From Pseudomonas fluorescens (GTDB taxonomy: Bacteria; Pseudomonadota; Gammaproteobacteria; Pseudomonadales; Pseudomonadaceae): 64,000 nucleotides of DNA. The position numbers and the translations under genes were made by a program. This document shows positions 46,565 to 55,388 of the stretch, one piece after another (within the stretch, counting starts at the first letter, position 1; the number at the start of each line of letters is the position of its first letter). The stretch covers positions 85,737 to 149,736 of the forward strand of contig NZ_MSDF01000054.1 of assembly GCF_002022275.1 (NCBI RefSeq), in the 5' to 3' direction. The notes beneath the pieces were generated by a model, which saw nothing but the letters and a program-made list of their open reading frames with translations, was not told the origin of the DNA and did not search any database.

Positions 46565-47680
46565 ATGTCCACTGTCACCGAACGCACACCTGAACACCTG
46601 TCCCCGGTCATCCCGAAAACCATGCAGGCCGTGGTCTGCCATGGCCCCGAAGACTACCGCCTGGAAACCGTCGACGTGCCCACCCCCGGGCCCGACGAGA
46701 TTCTGACCAAGGTCGAGCTGTGCGGCATCTGCATGGGCGATATCAAGACCTATCGCGGCGCGCCGTCATTCTGGGGCGACGCCGAGCAACCGCGCTACGT
46801 GAAACCGCCGATGATTCCGGGGCATGAATTTGTCTGCCGCGTGGTCGCCCTCGGCCCTGGCGCAGAAAAGCGCGGCGTGAAGGTCGGCGACCGCGTGATC
46901 TCCGAACAGATCGTGCCGTGCTGGGGCTGCCGCTTCTGCAACCACGGCCAGTACTGGATGTGCCAGAAGCACGATTTGTATGGCTTCCAGAACAATGTGC
47001 AAGGCGCCATGGCCCAGTACATGATTTTTACCAAGGAAGGCATCATCCACAAAGTGCCGGAATCCATCGCGCCCGACGAGGCGATCCTGATCGAACCGCT
47101 CGCCTGCTCATTGCACGCCGCCGAGCGCGCCAATGTCGACCATGACGATGTCGTGGTGGTGGCCGGCGCCGGTACGCTGGGCTTGGGCATTATTGGCGCC
47201 GTGCGCCTGCGCAATCCGAAAAAGCTCATCGTGCTCGACATGAAACCCGAACGCGCCGCCCTCGCCCTGCGCATGGGTGCCGACGAAGTGTGGAACCCGG
47301 CGGAAGTCGACGTGATGGCCAAAATCCGCGAGATCACCGACGGTTATGGCTGCGACATCTATATCGAAGCCACCGGGCACCACAAGGCGGTGAATCAGGG
47401 CCTGGCGATGCTGCGCAAGCTGGGGCGCTTCGTCGAATTCAGCGTGTTTAATGACGAGGCCACGGTAGATTGGTCGATCATCGGCGACCGCAAGGAACTG
47501 GACATATTGGGCTCGCATTTGGGGCCGTATATGTACCCGCGCGCGATCGACTTTATCGGCAACCGCAAGATCGACATGCGCGACGTGGTGACCCATAAAT
47601 TCGCGCTGGCGGATTTCAAGGAAGCGTTTGCGGTGATGGAGCGTGGGGACAAGTCGCTCAAAGTGGTGCTGGAACCGTAA
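46565..47680 (+). CDS. Zinc-dependent medium-chain dehydrogenase
   Basis: 371 residues. The catalytic zinc region is ELCGICMGDIKTY with GHEFVCRVVALG; the structural zinc site is C-W-G-C-R-F-C followed by a fourth Cys in YWMCQKH; the cofactor motif is GAGTLGLGIIG. It starts 26 bases after the SDR. A second polyol dehydrogenase in the same operon suggests either two stereoisomeric substrates (such as L- and D-threitol or erythritol) or two successive oxidations. It resembles LthD-type enzymes of tetritol clusters in general layout. Confidence 0.87.
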   Translation: MSTVTERTPEHLSPVIPKTMQAVVCHGPEDYRLETVDVPTPGPDEILTKVELCGICMGDIKTYRGAPSFWGDAEQPRYVKPPMIPGHEFVCRVVALGPGAEKRGVKVGDRVISEQIVPCWGCRFCNHGQYWMCQKHDLYGFQNNVQGAMAQYMIFTKEGIIHKVPESIAPDEAILIEPLACSLHAAERANVDHDDVVVVAGAGTLGLGIIGAVRLRNPKKLIVLDMKPERAALALRMGADEVWNPAEVDVMAKIREITDGYGCDIYIEATGHHKAVNQGLAMLRKLGRFVEFSVFNDEATVDWSIIGDRKELDILGSHLGPYMYPRAIDFIGNRKIDMRDVVTHKFALADFKEAFAVMERGDKSLKVVLEP

Positions 47681-47696
47681 GAACACTACCAGTCCA

Positions 47697-47790
47697 AATG
47701 TGGGAGCGGGCTTGCTCGCGAAAGCGGAGTGTCAGTCAACATATGCATCAACTGAACCACCGCTTTCGCGAGCAAGCCCGCTCCCACATT
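47697..47790. repeat. REP pair (GCGGGCTTG type)
   Basis: Inverted arms with GTGGGAGCGGGCTTGCTCGC around ~40 bases, between the zinc dehydrogenase and dhaK-like genes. Confidence 0.85.
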
Positions 47791-47835
47791 AGATTGTTGT
47801 TACCCAAATAGAATAAGAACACAGGAACCCGCGTT

Positions 47836-48837
47836 ATGAATCGAGTCATCAACGATCCGGACCAAGTGGTCGAGGACATGCTGCGCGGCATCCTGGTCGC
47901 GCACCCTGAACTGCGCCAATACGAAACCAACCCACGGGTGATCGTCAAAGCCAAACCTTCTGCGCACGGCCGCGTTGGCATCGTCACCGGCGGCGGCTCG
48001 GGCCATGAACCGGCCTTTCTCGGCTATGTCGGCCCAGGCCTGGTGGACGCGGTGGCCGTCGGCGAAATCTTCTCCTCGCCCACCGCCAAGAGCTTCTTCG
48101 ACGCCTTCCGCGCCGCCGACCATGGCGCGGGCGTGGCGTGCCTCTACGGCAACTACGCCGGCGACAACATGAACGTGAAACTGGCGATGAAAATGGCCGC
48201 CAGCAAAGACATGCGCATTCGCACCGTGGTCGCCAACGACGACGTGGCCTCCGCACCCAAGGCCGATATCGCCAAGCGTCGCGGCGTGGCCGGGGAAATT
48301 TTCATGTGGAAGATCGGCGGCGCCGCTGCTGCCCAGCATTACGACCTCGACGGGGTGATCCGCGTCGCGCAGAAAACCGTCGATAACTGCCGTTCCATCG
48401 GCATTGGCCTGACGCCCTGCACCATCGCCGCCGTGGGCAAACCGAACTTCCAGATTCCTGATGGCCAGATGGAACTCGGGATCGGCCATCACGGCGAGCC
48501 GGGCATTGAAGTGATCCCCATTGAATCCGCCGCCGCCATGGCTGAACGCATGCTCGCGCCAATCCTTACCGACCGCGATTTCAGCGCGGACGACAGTGTG
48601 GTGGTGCTGGTCTCGGGCCTCGGCGCCACGCCGGTGATGGAGCTGTATATTTTCTATGCCGAAGTCGAGCGCCAGCTCACGGCCAAGGGCCTGAAAATCC
48701 ACCGCTGCTATGTAGGCAACTACTTCACCTCCCTGGAAATGATGGGCGTGACCCTGACCCTGCTCGGCCTCGACGCCGAGCTTAAAACCCTGATCGACCA
48801 ACCCTGCCGCTCCATCGGCATGACCCAGGCGGAGTGA
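47836..48837 (+). CDS. dhaK: DhaK-like dihydroxyacetone/erythrulose kinase subunit
   Basis: 333 residues of the DhaK fold: GIVTGGGSGHEPAFLGYVG, LYGNYAGDNMNVKLA and GIGHHGEPGIE, whose His binds the keto substrate covalently as a hemiaminal. The DhaL subunit follows at once. No DhaM phosphotransfer subunit is present, so the phosphate donor should be ATP, as for erythrulose kinases (DerK/LerK) of tetritol pathways. AGGAAC precedes the start. Confidence 0.87.
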   Translation: MNRVINDPDQVVEDMLRGILVAHPELRQYETNPRVIVKAKPSAHGRVGIVTGGGSGHEPAFLGYVGPGLVDAVAVGEIFSSPTAKSFFDAFRAADHGAGVACLYGNYAGDNMNVKLAMKMAASKDMRIRTVVANDDVASAPKADIAKRRGVAGEIFMWKIGGAAAAQHYDLDGVIRVAQKTVDNCRSIGIGLTPCTIAAVGKPNFQIPDGQMELGIGHHGEPGIEVIPIESAAAMAERMLAPILTDRDFSADDSVVVLVSGLGATPVMELYIFYAEVERQLTAKGLKIHRCYVGNYFTSLEMMGVTLTLLGLDAELKTLIDQPCRSIGMTQAE

Positions 48838-48840
48838 ACC

Positions 48841-49485
48841 ATGAGCCAGCACTTTTCTACCCGTGACGGTGGTGCCATCGTCAGCGACCTGGTCAGCGTG
48901 ATCGTGGCCAACCGTGAATACCTCAGTGAAATCGACGGCGCCATCGGCGACGGCGACCACGGCATCAATATGGCCAAGGGCTTTGCCCATTGCGGGCGCA
49001 CCATCGAAGGCCGCCAATTGACCCTCGCCGAAGCGCTGGATGAACTGACGCTGAGCCTGATGGAAGGTATCGGCGGCTCCATGGGGCCGCTGTATGGCAG
49101 CCTGTTTATCGGCATGGCCGATGAGGTGCGCGGCAGTGAAGCGATCGACGCTGCGACCTTTGCCCATTTGCTGCGCGGCGGTTTGACTTCGTTGCAGGAC
49201 ATTACCGAGGCAGGCGTGGGCGACAAATGCCTGATGGACACGTTGATTCCGGCGGTTGAGGCCTTTGAACGCGCGCAGGCAAGTGGAGCGTCGTTCCATG
49301 ACGCGCTGGACGCCATGAAAGCCGCCGCGTCCCAAGGCCGAGACTCGACCAAAGACCTGATCGCAAAAATCGGCCGCGCCAGCCGTTTGGGCGAGCGTTC
49401 GCTGGGCGTGCTGGATGCCGGGGCGGTGTCGTGCTGCCTGATCCTCACGCGGTTGGCGGATTCAGTCCAACCCCGCCTCACCTGA
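48841..49485 (+). CDS. dhaL: DhaL-like kinase subunit
   Basis: 214-residue helical-barrel nucleotide-binding subunit: GDGDHGINMAKGF supplies the Asp ligands for two Mg ions, with MEGIGGSMGPLYGSLF and DAMKAAASQGRDSTKDLIAKIGRASRLGERS. It starts three bases after dhaK. Together they would make erythrulose phosphate for the RpiB-type isomerase. Last gene of the cluster. Confidence 0.88.
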   Translation: MSQHFSTRDGGAIVSDLVSVIVANREYLSEIDGAIGDGDHGINMAKGFAHCGRTIEGRQLTLAEALDELTLSLMEGIGGSMGPLYGSLFIGMADEVRGSEAIDAATFAHLLRGGLTSLQDITEAGVGDKCLMDTLIPAVEAFERAQASGASFHDALDAMKAAASQGRDSTKDLIAKIGRASRLGERSLGVLDAGAVSCCLILTRLADSVQPRLT

Positions 49486-49503
49486 CACTGCCCCCCCCAC
49501 CTT

Positions 49504-49674
49504 TGTGGCGAGCGGGCTATCTGTGGCGAGCGGGCTTGCCCCGCGTTGGGCTGCGTAGCGGCCCCAGTCAATTGGATGCGGTGTGTCAGGTTGAGCATGG
49601 TCGCACGGTAAAGGGGCCACTTCGCAGCCCAACGCGGGGCAAGCCCGCTCGCCACAACAGCCCGCTTGCCACAG
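49504..49674. repeat. Nested REP pair (GTGGCGAGCGGGCTTG type)
   Basis: A second REP class. Inner arms (from 49522 and to 49656) extend ~43 bases each, from GTGGCGAGCGGGCTTGCCCC to the central GGGGCC. Outer partial copies (49504 and 49659) repeat the first ~15 bases, giving a four-arm symmetrical cluster. Confidence 0.8.
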
Positions 49675-49677
49675 GGG

Positions 49678-50547
49678 CTAGACGCCAATTTTGACCCGCT
49701 GGATATACCGCACCACCGCAGGCGCTTTCTCGAAGCGCCGGTGAATCAGCGACAGCCATGACGTGGCGTCATTGCCCTGCACAGGTCGATACACCACGCC
49801 CGGCAAACTCACATGCCCCACCATCGATGCCGGGACCACCGCCACGCCCTGCCCCAGCGACACCAGCGCGACAACGGCCACCAGCCCGCCCGGCTGCGGG
49901 CCCAGACGAGGAGCGAAGCCACCTTGCGCCGCCACATGCAGGGTGCCGCTGATTTGTTCCGGCAGGATGAAGGTCTCGTTTTGCAGGTGCTCGCAGTGAA
50001 TGGCTTTCAACCCCAGCAGCCATGAGTCTTGGGGCAGCGCCAACACAAAACCTTCGCTGTCCAGGCGCACCGCCTCCACCCCATCGGGCAAGGTCATCGG
50101 TGAGCGGATATAACCGATGTCACACCGCCCATCCGCCACGGCAGCCGTTAAAGTAGCCATCGCGCATTCGCGCACATTCACGCTGATGTCAGGGAATGCC
50201 TGAGTGAACGCCTGCATCTGCCGCTGCAACAGCCCGCAATAAACTGCGGAGGCCACGTAGCCCATTTCGATATGACCGATCTCGCCACGCCCGGCGCGCT
50301 GCGCATTGCGTTGAGCGAACTCGAACTGACGCACGGTGGCCTCGGCCTCTGTCAGCAACGCCGCGCCCGCTTCAGTGAGGCCGACTTCGCGCTGCTGGCG
50401 GATAAACAAACGCGCGCCCAGCTCCGTTTCCATGTCCTGAATCTGCCGACTCAGGGTGGGCGGCGCGATGCCCAACTGCTCGGCCGCGCGCGTGAAGTTG
50501 CGTTGCCGGGCAACGGCAAGAAAGTAACGGAAGTGGCGGATTTCCAT
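49678..50547 (-). CDS. LysR-family transcriptional regulator
   Basis: 289 residues: N-terminal winged helix (MEIRHFRYFLAVARQRNFTRAAEQLGIAPPTLSRQIQDME) and a two-lobed effector domain. It is divergent from the efflux pump gene, the usual layout for a LysR regulator and its target. The 150-base gap contains two copies of AAGGTAATT (50563 and 50684), possible parts of its sites. Confidence 0.9.
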   Translation of the reverse strand: MEIRHFRYFLAVARQRNFTRAAEQLGIAPPTLSRQIQDMETELGARLFIRQQREVGLTEAGAALLTEAEATVRQFEFAQRNAQRAGRGEIGHIEMGYVASAVYCGLLQRQMQAFTQAFPDISVNVRECAMATLTAAVADGRCDIGYIRSPMTLPDGVEAVRLDSEGFVLALPQDSWLLGLKAIHCEHLQNETFILPEQISGTLHVAAQGGFAPRLGPQPGGLVAVVALVSLGQGVAVVPASMVGHVSLPGVVYRPVQGNDATSWLSLIHRRFEKAPAVVRYIQRVKIGV

Positions 50548-50697
50548 CGCGGTATTAGCTCAAAGGTAATTAAGAGTGGTGTGGCGGCTAATAAAGACAG
50601 CACCCGTCGGGGATAAGCTCGTAATACCTCAACACTAGAGAGCCTATGCGATGCACGTCAACTGCCTTTTCCGTATTGCTTGTAAGGTAATTCAACC

Positions 50698-52230
50698 ATG
50701 AAGCAGGTCAGCCCACGCCTCACGCTGCTCACCGCCTCCGGCGTCTGCTCGCTGATTGTGCTCGACACCAATATCGTCGCCGTAACCTTGCCGAGTATCG
50801 CCCGCGACCTGGGGGCCAACTTCGCTGATATCGAGTGGGTGGTCAGTGCCTATATGCTGGCTTTTGCCGCGCTGCTGTTACCGGCGGGGAGTATTGCCGA
50901 CCGCTTTGGCCGCAAGAAATCGCTGGTGTGGGGCCTGAGCATTTTTATCCTGGCCTCACTGGGCTGCGGCGCCGCGCCCAATGCGCTGTTCCTCGACATT
51001 GCCCGCGCCGTGAAAGGCGTGGGCGCGGCCTTGCTGCTGACGTCGGCGCTGGCCTCTATCGGTCACACCTTCCACGATGAAGTGGAGCGCGCGAAGGCCT
51101 GGGCGTTCTGGGGCGCGTGCATGGGCGTGGCGATGACCGCCGCGCCGACCCTGGGCGGTGTGATCACTCAGTACCTGGGCTGGCGCTGGATCTTCTATCT
51201 CAACCTGCCCGTGGGGCTGGCGCTGATTACGCTGGTACGGCACGCGATTGCGGAATCACGCGACACCCAATCCGCACGCCTGGACCCATGGGGCAGCCTG
51301 GCCTTCAGCGCCAGCCTGCTGTGCCTGATCTGGGGGCTGATCGAGGCCAACCGCATCGGCTGGGATAGCCCGCTGACTTATGCGCGACTGCTCGGCGGCG
51401 CTGTGTTACTGGGTGTATTTGTCATCGTCGAACGTGTGCAACAGCGACCCATGGTGGACTTGCAACTGTTTCGCCACCCGCGTTTTATCGGCGCTTTACT
51501 GGGGATGTTTGCTTACGCAGGCTGCGCCCAAGTGATGATGACGTTACTGCCGTTTTATCTGCAAAACGGTCTGGGCTTCTCGGCAATCGCGTCGGGCCTG
51601 GGCATGCTGCCATTTGCCCTGACCATGCTGATCTGCCCCAGGATCGGTGCGCGGCTGGCCGGTCGTTTTACCCCGGCAACCCTGATGGCAAGCGGTTTGA
51701 CCCTGGTGGGTGGCGGCAACCTGTTGAGCGCCTGGGCGGTGAACGCAGGCGGCTACCTGCCGTTTGCCCTGGCGATTGCCGTGACCGGTGCGGGCGCCGG
51801 CCTGCTCAATGGCGACACGCAGAAAAACATCATGGCCTGCATACCCCGGGACCGCGCAGGGATGGGCTCGGGCATGAGTACCACCATGCGCTTCAGCGCG
51901 ATCATGCTGGCCATCGGTGTGTATGGCGCCTTGTTGAGCAGCCACAGCGAGCGGTTGCTGAGTGCACGTATCGGCACACAGTGGCAGGCGCAGGTGGCGG
52001 GTATTGCATCGCGGGTGGTGGCGGGTGATATGCCGGCGGCCATGGATTTGTTGCCGGAATCGGCACGGGCGGTGGTGCAACCGCTGGCGCGGCAGGCGTT
52101 TGTGGGCGGGTTCAGCGGGGTGTTGTGGGTCGCAGGATGGTTGGGGTTGCTGGGGGCGCTGGTGGTGGGGATGTTGATGCGTAAACCGATCCCCTTGGCA
52201 CAACAGTCCTCCGCGCCGACACCAACCTGA
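50698..52230 (+). CDS. DHA2-type MFS drug efflux transporter
   Basis: 510 residues with about 14 hydrophobic segments. Motif A GSIADRFGRKKSL follows the second helix, LDTNIVAVTLPSIARDLG is the characteristic first-helix region of the EmrB/QacA group, and motif C-like GAGAGLLNGDTQ lies in the C-terminal half. It exports toxic compounds using the proton gradient; the substrate cannot be deduced. No EmrA-type adaptor gene is adjacent. Divergent from the LysR gene. Confidence 0.88.
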   Translation: MKQVSPRLTLLTASGVCSLIVLDTNIVAVTLPSIARDLGANFADIEWVVSAYMLAFAALLLPAGSIADRFGRKKSLVWGLSIFILASLGCGAAPNALFLDIARAVKGVGAALLLTSALASIGHTFHDEVERAKAWAFWGACMGVAMTAAPTLGGVITQYLGWRWIFYLNLPVGLALITLVRHAIAESRDTQSARLDPWGSLAFSASLLCLIWGLIEANRIGWDSPLTYARLLGGAVLLGVFVIVERVQQRPMVDLQLFRHPRFIGALLGMFAYAGCAQVMMTLLPFYLQNGLGFSAIASGLGMLPFALTMLICPRIGARLAGRFTPATLMASGLTLVGGGNLLSAWAVNAGGYLPFALAIAVTGAGAGLLNGDTQKNIMACIPRDRAGMGSGMSTTMRFSAIMLAIGVYGALLSSHSERLLSARIGTQWQAQVAGIASRVVAGDMPAAMDLLPESARAVVQPLARQAFVGGFSGVLWVAGWLGLLGALVVGMLMRKPIPLAQQSSAPTPT

Positions 52231-52231
52231 A

Positions 52232-52321
52232 TGTGGGAGCGGGCTTGCCCGCGATTAAGGTGTGTCAGCCAACGAATGGATTGACTGAGCCACCGCCATC
52301 GCGGGCAAGCCCGCTCCCACA
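52232..52321. repeat. REP pair (GCGGGCTTGCCCGC type)
   Basis: Inverted arms with GTGGGAGCGGGCTTGCCCGC around ~40 bases, between two convergent genes. Confidence 0.85.
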
Positions 52322-52350
52322 AGGGTATTACCTACATTCTGAAGACTGGG

Positions 52351-53376
52351 TTACCAGAACCGCTGCTGGGTCAACCGGCTCCACCAGGTCAACAGCACGC
52401 GGTCCACCGAACCGCTGGCCGCCAGGCCCACGCGCTCTTGCAGGCTTTTGCGCTCGGCATAGTGCAGGTGGAACACCTCGGCAGTCCTGGCCTTGGTGGC
52501 CAGGTACTCGTCGCTGGTTTGCAGCTCATCGACCAGCTGTTTGTCGAGAGCTGCAACACCCAGCCACACTTCGCCGGTCGCTACGTCATCAATCGCCAGC
52601 TGTGGGCGGTAGCGGGATACAAAGTTTTTGAACAGTTGATGGGTGATGTCCAGGTCTTCCTGGAACTTCTCGCGGCCCTTCTCGGTGTTTTCGCCAAACA
52701 CCGTAAGGGTGCGTTTGTATTCGCCGGCGGTGAGCACTTCGAAGTCGATATCGTGCTTTTTCAGCAGGCGGTTCACGTTGGGCAACTGCGCCACCACGCC
52801 GATGGAGCCGAGGATGGCAAAGGGTGCGCTGATAATCTTCTCGCCGATGCACGCCATCATGTAGCCGCCGCTGGCGGCCACCTTGTCGATGCACACGGTC
52901 AATGGCACGCCGGCCTGGCGGATACGCGCCAGTTGCGAGGACGCCAAACCATAGCTGTGCACCATGCCGCCGCCGCTTTCCAGGCGCAGCACCACTTCGT
53001 CTTTAGGCGTGGCGAGGCTCAGCAGCGCGGTGATTTCATGGCGCAGGCTCTCGGTGGCCGAGGCCTTGATGTCGCCGTCGAAATCCAGCACGAACACCCG
53101 CGGCTTGGCTTCGGGTTTCTTCTTGCCTTTTTTCTTTTCGGTTTTGCTTTCGGACTTGCGCAGGGCCTTGAGCTGGTCCTTGTCGAGCAGGCTCGATTCC
53201 AGGCGTTCACGCAGGCCCTTGTAGAAATCGTTGAGCTTGCTGACCTGCAATTGGCCGGCGGATTTGCGACGCCCTTTGCTGCGCAGGGCGGCGAAGCTGA
53301 TCAATACCACCAGAATAGCGACCACCAAAGTGACGGTCTTCGCCAGGAAACTCGCGTATTCAGCCAAAAAATCCAT
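52351..53376 (-). CDS. sohB: SohB, S49-family inner-membrane protease
   Basis: 341 residues: an N-terminal membrane anchor (LAKTVTLVVAILVVLISFAAL), a Lys/Glu-rich linker (KSESKTEKKKGKKKPEAKPR), then the S49 peptidase core. RLESGGGMVHSYGLA and VDKVAASGGYMMACIGEKI include the nucleophilic Ser; AGEYKRTLTVFG is family typical. The start at 53376 has AAGGAG seven bases upstream. Single gene. Confidence 0.88.
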   Translation of the reverse strand: MDFLAEYASFLAKTVTLVVAILVVLISFAALRSKGRRKSAGQLQVSKLNDFYKGLRERLESSLLDKDQLKALRKSESKTEKKKGKKKPEAKPRVFVLDFDGDIKASATESLRHEITALLSLATPKDEVVLRLESGGGMVHSYGLASSQLARIRQAGVPLTVCIDKVAASGGYMMACIGEKIISAPFAILGSIGVVAQLPNVNRLLKKHDIDFEVLTAGEYKRTLTVFGENTEKGREKFQEDLDITHQLFKNFVSRYRPQLAIDDVATGEVWLGVAALDKQLVDELQTSDEYLATKARTAEVFHLHYAERKSLQERVGLAASGSVDRVLLTWWSRLTQQRFW

Positions 53377-53570
53377 ATGTCTCCTTAAAGAGTGCACTGC
53401 GCCAGGCGCGAATTGCCTCAGCATACCGGCGGCACGGCATTGGAGCCAGTCATCAAACCGCCACCAAGCGGGCTCTAACGAGCTTTTAAAACAAGCGTAT
53501 GTTTTTTCATTGACAGCTCGCGGGCATCCTCATAACCTCGCCAGACTTTCAACGTACCGGGAAAACGGAC

Positions 53571-54281
53571 GTGGGCAGCATCTATTTGATTCGACATGGC
53601 CAGGCCTCCTTCGGTGCAGACGACTACGACGTCCTGTCACCCGTCGGCGTGGAACAGGCGCAAGTGCTCGGCCGTCACCTGGCCGACCTGGGCTTGGCGT
53701 TCGACCGCTGCATCGCCGGCGACCTGCGCCGCCAGCAGCACACCGCCACGGCCGCCTTCGATCAATACGCCGCCCTCGGCTTGCCGGTGCCGCCCCTTGA
53801 AATCGACAGCGCCTTCAACGAGTTCGACGCCGAAGCCATCATTCGCGCCCTGCTCCCCGACCTGCTCAGCACTGAACCCCATGCGGTGGAAGTCTTGCGC
53901 AACGGCGCGCAGAACCGCAGTGAATTCCAGCGCATCTTCGCCCTGATCATCGAACGCTGGCTGGCCGGTACGTATGACCCGCCGGGCCTGGAGAGTTGGC
54001 TGGGGTTTGTCGAGCGCGTGCAAGGCGGCCTGCAGCGGATTCTGGACGCGGCTGACAACGCCGACAAGATCGCTGTGTTCACTTCCGGCGGCACCATCAC
54101 AGCCCTGCTCCACCTGCTCACCCGAATGCCGGCTGCCCAGGCCTTCGAACTGAATTGGCAAATTGTTAACACCTCGCTCAACCAGCTGAAATTCCGCGGT
54201 CGCGAGGTGGCCCTGGCTTCCTTCAACGGTCATACCCACTTGCAACTGTTGAAGGCGCCGCAGCTCATCACTTTCCGGTGA
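53571..54281 (+). CDS. Histidine phosphatase family protein
   Basis: 236 residues beginning with the catalytic motif LIRHGQASFG (phospho-acceptor His), with a later HLLTRMPAAQAFELNW region and TSGGTITALLH. GTG is the start. It belongs to the phosphoglycerate-mutase-like fold, but the specific substrate is not evident. It is 56 bases before the SCP2 gene on the same strand, so they may be co-transcribed. Confidence 0.83.
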   Translation: MGSIYLIRHGQASFGADDYDVLSPVGVEQAQVLGRHLADLGLAFDRCIAGDLRRQQHTATAAFDQYAALGLPVPPLEIDSAFNEFDAEAIIRALLPDLLSTEPHAVEVLRNGAQNRSEFQRIFALIIERWLAGTYDPPGLESWLGFVERVQGGLQRILDAADNADKIAVFTSGGTITALLHLLTRMPAAQAFELNWQIVNTSLNQLKFRGREVALASFNGHTHLQLLKAPQLITFR

Positions 54282-54337
54282 ATTGCGGCCAACCGTGACC
54301 CCAAGGTCACTGGACTCTACCTTAAAGGATCGAAACC

Positions 54338-54652
54338 ATGACTGACGTAGCCAAAGCTGTAGAAGCAATGAAAGCCAAGTTCAACCCAGCCGCCGCTGAC
54401 GGCCTGGACCTGGTGTTCGGTTTCCGCATCGACGACACCCAGAACTTCTCGCTGGTGGTCAAGAACAACACCTGTGAACTGCTGGAAGGCGAAAACCCTG
54501 ACGCCCAAGTGACTCTGGTCACCGACGGCGAAACCATGGAAGGCATCGTCAGCGGCGACACCGACGGCATGCAGGCGTTCATGAGCGGCAAACTGCGCAC
54601 CGAAGGCGACATGATGCTGGCGATGAAGCTGAGCGAACTGTTCCCGGCTTGA
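54338..54652 (+). CDS. SCP2 sterol-binding-domain protein
   Basis: 104 residues spanning one SCP2 fold: AMKAKFNPAAADGLDLVFGFRI, VTLVTDGETMEGIVSGDTDGMQAFMSGKLRTEGDMMLAMKL. Such small proteins bind hydrophobic ligands in the cytosol; their bacterial role is not settled. AAAGGA precedes the start, and a terminator follows the stop. Confidence 0.9.
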   Translation: MTDVAKAVEAMKAKFNPAAADGLDLVFGFRIDDTQNFSLVVKNNTCELLEGENPDAQVTLVTDGETMEGIVSGDTDGMQAFMSGKLRTEGDMMLAMKLSELFPA

Positions 54653-54665
54653 TAACAGCGCGTTC

Positions 54666-54695
54666 AAAAAAAATCCCGCCAACGGCGGGATTTTT
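54666..54695 (+). terminator. Rho-independent terminator after SCP2 gene
   Basis: Stem TCCCGCC / GGCGGGA with loop AACG, extended by A-tract/T-tract pairing, and a TTTTT run; 14 bases after the stop codon. The A-run on the left makes it also usable by the convergent gene. Confidence 0.85.
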
Positions 54696-54718
54696 CGTTT
54701 CAGATTCAGGACAGCTGA

Positions 54719-55345
54719 TCAGCGGCCCGTAGCAGCATCGATCTCCTCGAACGCCTTCAGGTGCTCAGGCTTGCCTTCCGTGCCGTAGCGGTTGATCAGC
54801 ATCCCCTCACCCGCTCTCTCCGTGAATTCTCCGGACTCCAGGTCCCGGCCAACCACAACCAGGTACTTGTTGCGGCCCACGCGCACATACACGTTGTAGC
54901 AGTCCATCGGTTGGTCGTCCGTCAGGAAGAGGCTGTAGGCGTAACGTGCTCGACGTGTCAGTTGAGGCCACTGGTTTTCCAGCACCGTGGAATCGCCTTT
55001 TTCACCAAAATTATCTATTGCACGGATGGCTTTTTCGACCAACGCATCATTTTCACTGGCGCTGAGGAGTGGCGGCTTGATTCTGGTCATTTTGCGCAGC
55101 GAATCAGGGTCTACCTCCAACTCTTTTTCATCATCGGTGAGCGTAACGGCGTCAAGACGGTAGGTGCCATTTTTGATCCACTTCGTCGCATCGGCGCTGT
55201 CGGACGCCTGACACTGCACGCACTTTGCCCTCGTCGAATCTGCACTGGCGCCGCCAGCGTACAGGTACGCGACAAAGGCACCGGCGCCAATCACCAAGGC
55301 GCCGAAGAGTTTGACGGGGGTTAACGCAGTGGCGATTTTCGCCAT
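54719..55345 (-). CDS. Membrane-anchored protein of unknown function
   Basis: 208 residues. One N-terminal hydrophobic helix (VKLFGALVIGAGAFVAYLYAGG) should anchor it in the inner membrane with the rest periplasmic. CVQCQAS just after the anchor is a CxxC that might be redox-active or metal-binding; a further Cys occurs in DCYNVYVRVG. I recognise no family. Single gene convergent with the SCP2 gene. Confidence 0.6.
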   Translation of the reverse strand: MAKIATALTPVKLFGALVIGAGAFVAYLYAGGASADSTRAKCVQCQASDSADATKWIKNGTYRLDAVTLTDDEKELEVDPDSLRKMTRIKPPLLSASENDALVEKAIRAIDNFGEKGDSTVLENQWPQLTRRARYAYSLFLTDDQPMDCYNVYVRVGRNKYLVVVGRDLESGEFTERAGEGMLINRYGTEGKPEHLKAFEEIDAATGR

Positions 55346-55388
55346 GATCTACATCCTTGTAAGGGTCGGGCCGGCGAATCTACCTGAT

